Shown here one piece after another: positions 6,114 to 7,894 of a stretch of 7,894 nucleotides of DNA. How positions within the stretch are numbered: the stretch's first letter is position 1; each line of letters opens with the position of its first letter. Origin of the DNA: Gemmatimonadota bacterium (lineage in GTDB: Bacteria; Gemmatimonadota; Gemmatimonadetes; Gemmatimonadales; Gemmatimonadaceae); the NCBI GenBank assembly GCA_028287225.1, contig JAQBPZ010000090.1, positions 1-7,894 on the forward strand, written 5' to 3'. The position numbers and the translations under genes are program-made. The notes beneath the pieces were generated by a model. It saw nothing but the letters and a program-made list of their open reading frames with translations. It searched no databases and was not told the origin of the DNA.

Positions 6114-7183
6114 GCCCCCACCTCGGCGGCGAGGCGGCCGAGCCGCTCGCCACGGTACGCGCCGCTCTGCACGCGCTCCACCCAGGCGCCGTTCGCCAGG
6201 TACCACTCCACGGTGCGGCGCAGCCCCGAGTCGAACGACTCGTGCGGCGTCCACCCGAGCTCGCGGCGGATGCGCGAGGCGTCGATCGCGTAGCGCAGGT
6301 CGTGGCCCGGCCGGTCGTGCACGAAGGTGATGAGCGCGGTGCGGTCGGGCACGCCGGCCAGGGGCGCGATCTCGTCGAGGATGCCGCAGATGGCGCGCAC
6401 CACGTCGATGTTCCGGCGCTCGTTGAGCCCGCCCACGTTGTACGTCTCGCCCGGCACCCCCCGCTCGCACGCCAGGCGCAGCGCGCGCGCGTGGTCGTCC
6501 ACGAACAGCCAGTCGCGCACGTTCTCCCCCGCGCCGTACACGGGCAGCGGGCGGCCGGCGAGGGCGTTCACGATGGTGAGCGGGATCAGCTTCTCCGGAA
6601 ACTGGCAGGGCCCGTAGTTGTTGGAGCAGTTGGTGGTCACCACCGGCAGCCCGTAGGTATGGTGCCAGGCGCGCGCCAGGTGGTCCGACGCCGCCTTCGT
6701 CGCGGAGTACGGCGAGCTGGGCCGGTACGGGCTCGCCTCGGTGAACAGCCCCGTGGCGCCGAGCGAGCCGTAGACCTCGTCGGTGGAGACGTGCACGAAG
6801 CGGAAGCGCTCGCGCGCCGCGCCGTGGAGCCCACGCCAGTGCCGCAGCGCCTCCTCCAGCAGCACGAAGGTCCCGGTCACGTTGGTCTCGACGAACGCCC
6901 TCGGCCCATCGATGGAGCGATCCACGTGCGACTCGGCCGCCAGGTGGATCACGGCATCGGGGCGGTGCCGCTCGAACACCGCGCGCATGGCGGCGGCGTC
7001 GCGGATGTCGGCGTGCTCGAAGCGGTAGTGCGCGCTGTCGGCGACGCCGGCCACCGAGTCGAGGTTTCCGGCATAGGTGAGTGCATCCACGTTCACCACG
7101 GTGCAGCCGCCGTCGGCGACGAGCATCCGTACGAGCGCCGACCCGATGAACCCCGCCCCACCGGTCACGAGCACCACGCTCAT
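6110..7183 (-). CDS. rfbB: dTDP-glucose 4,6-dehydratase
   Basis: RfbB/RmlB converts dTDP-glucose to dTDP-4-dehydro-6-deoxyglucose using bound NAD+. The 357-residue protein is an extended short-chain dehydrogenase of typical length. TGGAGFIGS (7-15) is the NAD loop; VDALTYAGNL (32-41), HLAAESHVDRSI (80-91) and NVTGT (101-105) follow. The dehydratase triad is in STDEVYG (133-139: Thr134, Asp135, Glu136), and Tyr159/Lys163 are in SPYSATKAASDH (157-168). NNYGPCQFPEKLIP (188-201), RDWLFVDDHA (223-232), YNVGG (248-252) and RPGHDLRYAID (291-301) complete the family signature. The start is ATG at 7183, only six residues before the NAD loop. An in-frame ATG at 7303 would add 40 residues lacking homology, so it was rejected. 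It is the first gene of the rfb operon, transcribed away from the lipoprotein gene across a 189-base gap. Confidence 0.98.
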   Translation of the reverse strand: MSVVLVTGGAGFIGSALVRMLVADGGCTVVNVDALTYAGNLDSVAGVADSAHYRFEHADIRDAAAMRAVFERHRPDAVIHLAAESHVDRSIDGPRAFVETNVTGTFVLLEEALRHWRGLHGAARERFRFVHVSTDEVYGSLGATGLFTEASPYRPSSPYSATKAASDHLARAWHHTYGLPVVTTNCSNNYGPCQFPEKLIPLTIVNALAGRPLPVYGAGENVRDWLFVDDHARALRLACERGVPGETYNVGGLNERRNIDVVRAICGILDEIAPLAGVPDRTALITFVHDRPGHDLRYAIDASRIRRELGWTPHESFDSGLRRTVEWYLANGAWVERVQSGAYRGERLGRLAAEVGA

Positions 7184-7372
7184 GCGCGCACCGGGTGCCG
7201 GGCCGCGAGGGATGAGAGGTGCCGTGGCGAGGGAAGGGACGTCATGGGCGATGGTGGAAGTCGTGGAACGCGCGCCGGTGGCGCGGCCTCGGAAGGCTAC
7301 CATCGCGCCCTCCCGGCGGGAATGGTACGGGAGCGCGGTTCACGTTTGACGGCGACCCGGCGATCTTTCGGC
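7184..7372. promoter_or_regulatory. Divergent intergenic region, presumed rfb operon promoter and leader
   Basis: This gap separates the minus-strand rfb operon from the plus-strand lipoprotein gene, so promoters for both should lie here. No pair of hexamers with correct spacing convincingly matched sigma-70 consensus. Two short hairpins are visible: 7271-7276 with 7280-7285 (six perfect G-C pairs, three-base loop) and 7286-7289 with 7294-7297 (four pairs, four-base loop). The second overlaps the ops-like octamer. Assignment rests mainly on gene arrangement. Confidence 0.4.
7294..7301 (-). promoter_or_regulatory. ops-like octamer in the rfb operon leader
   Basis: On the minus strand the octamer is GGTAGCCT, which fits the remembered ops consensus GGTAGYNT. 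It lies 110 bases upstream of the rfbB ATG, and its 3' side can pair into a small hairpin ending at 7286. It fits the 8-base consensus but lacks the flanking GC that the 1856-1865 site shares with enterobacterial ops. It is noted because a NusG-like gene is encoded in the same locus. Confidence 0.2.
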
Positions 7373-7894
7373 ATGCCTCGTCGCGCACTGCTCGCCCGCA
7401 CCCTCGCCGTCGGCGTGCTCCTCGCGCTCACCGCCTGCCGCGACGCCTCGGCGCGCGCGCGGGAGACGGGCGGCCAGCAGGGGTCCATCACCATCGCCGC
7501 CGTGATGATCGACCCCACCACCGTCCCCGACGAGCAGGGCGAGTGGCTGGCGCTCCACAACGACGCCCCCCGCCCTGTGAGACTCGCCGGATGGTCCCTC
7601 GCCTCGGCCCACGACCGGGGCTTCGTGATCCCCGCCGGCGTCACCATTCCGGCCCGCGGGACCATCACCCTGGCCCGCAACCCCGACCCGGCGACGAATG
7701 GCGGGGTGCGCGCCGCCCTCGGCTACACCGGCCTGGCCTTCGCCAACGGCGCCGACTGGCTCGCGCTCCGTGACGCGACGGGCGCGACGCGGGACTCCGT
7801 GGCGTGGGAGCGGGCGCCCCGCGGCGTCCCCCTCCAGGCGCACTCGCCGAGCGCGGCAGGGTCCGGGGCGACGCCGCCGCCGGCGCGGATGGAT
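7373..7894 (+). CDS. Predicted lipoprotein with lamin-tail (LTD) domain, 3' end cut by window
   Basis: From ATG at 7373 the frame stays open to the last base: 174 residues with no stop. The start is a lipoprotein signal: MPRR, a hydrophobic run (about 11-20), and lipobox LTAC with Cys22 as the lipidated residue. Residues about 38-145 match the lamin-tail fold: ITIAAVMIDP (39-48), a DEQGEWLALHN segment (53-63), VRLAGWSLAS (68-77), FVIPAGVTIPARG (84-96), LAFANGADWLALRD (120-133), and DSVAW (140-144). This is the usual order of GEWxELxN, LxGWxL, IPxGxxIxxG and NxGDxVxLxD elements. A Ser/Ala/Pro-rich stretch follows. Bacterial LTD domains occur in secreted or surface proteins, often next to nucleases or adhesion modules. 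The remainder of this protein is not visible, so its role is unknown. No Shine-Dalgarno is evident. It is divergent from rfbB, with no visible link to rhamnose synthesis. Confidence 0.85.
   Translation, partial: MPRRALLARTLAVGVLLALTACRDASARARETGGQQGSITIAAVMIDPTTVPDEQGEWLALHNDAPRPVRLAGWSLASAHDRGFVIPAGVTIPARGTITLARNPDPATNGGVRAALGYTGLAFANGADWLALRDATGATRDSVAWERAPRGVPLQAHSPSAAGSGATPPPARMD

Noticed and set aside
7184..7303. In-frame upstream ATG at 7303 extending rfbB by 40 residues
   Set aside because: The extra residues have no RmlB similarity, and the NAD loop normally lies within ten residues of the start, as it does from 7183.
7298..7327. TACCAT/ATGGTA inverted hexamers as an operator
   Set aside because: Six-base arms with an unpaired 18-base spacer in a GC-rich gap. 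Expected by chance and without other support.
7346..7351. TTGACG as a -35 box for the lipoprotein gene
   Set aside because: No -10-like hexamer follows at 16-18 bases, and the ATG would lie almost on top of the expected transcription start.

Overview
The window looks like one end of a surface-polysaccharide (O-antigen, capsule or exopolysaccharide) locus in a GC-rich bacterium. GC-ending codons dominate throughout, and the right edge carries a lipoprotein with a lamin-tail domain. The composition and gene style would fit Gemmatimonadota or a similar high-GC environmental phylum. That assignment is inferred from style only; no rRNA or other marker is present.

Seven genes lie on the minus strand. 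In transcription order, from right to left, they begin with a tight dTDP-L-rhamnose operon, rfbB-rfbA-rfbC-rfbD (7183 down to 3756). Its genes overlap by 4, 4 and 8 bases. Next is a 337-base gene-free gap (3419-3755) holding a large near-palindrome and a separate GC-rich hairpin. A WbpA-type nucleotide-sugar 6-dehydrogenase (3418-2042) follows, then a 196-base leader, a short NusG/RfaH-like elongation-factor paralogue (1845-1408), and an asparagine-synthetase-like glutamine amidotransferase (1343 to beyond base 1). The last has no stop codon within the window. At the right edge, a divergent plus-strand gene (7373 to beyond 7894) encodes a predicted lipoprotein with a lamin-tail domain. It is probably not part of the sugar pathway.

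The rfb genes convert glucose-1-phosphate and dTTP to dTDP-L-rhamnose. The WbpA-type enzyme would supply a UDP-HexNAc-uronic acid. The AsnB-like protein could amidate such a uronic acid, as WbpS-type proteins are thought to do in some O-antigens, but ordinary asparagine synthesis cannot be excluded. The NusG-like protein probably helps RNA polymerase through the long polysaccharide transcript.

The least ordinary features are: (i) the 3551-3704 near-palindrome, with two 67-base arms in perfect register; (ii) a NusG paralogue whose KOW domain appears to lack its core; and (iii) two ops-like octamers, one in the leader of that paralogue and one in the leader of the rfb operon, both in sense orientation. 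No RNA gene, CRISPR array, insertion sequence with a transposase, or attachment site was recognised.
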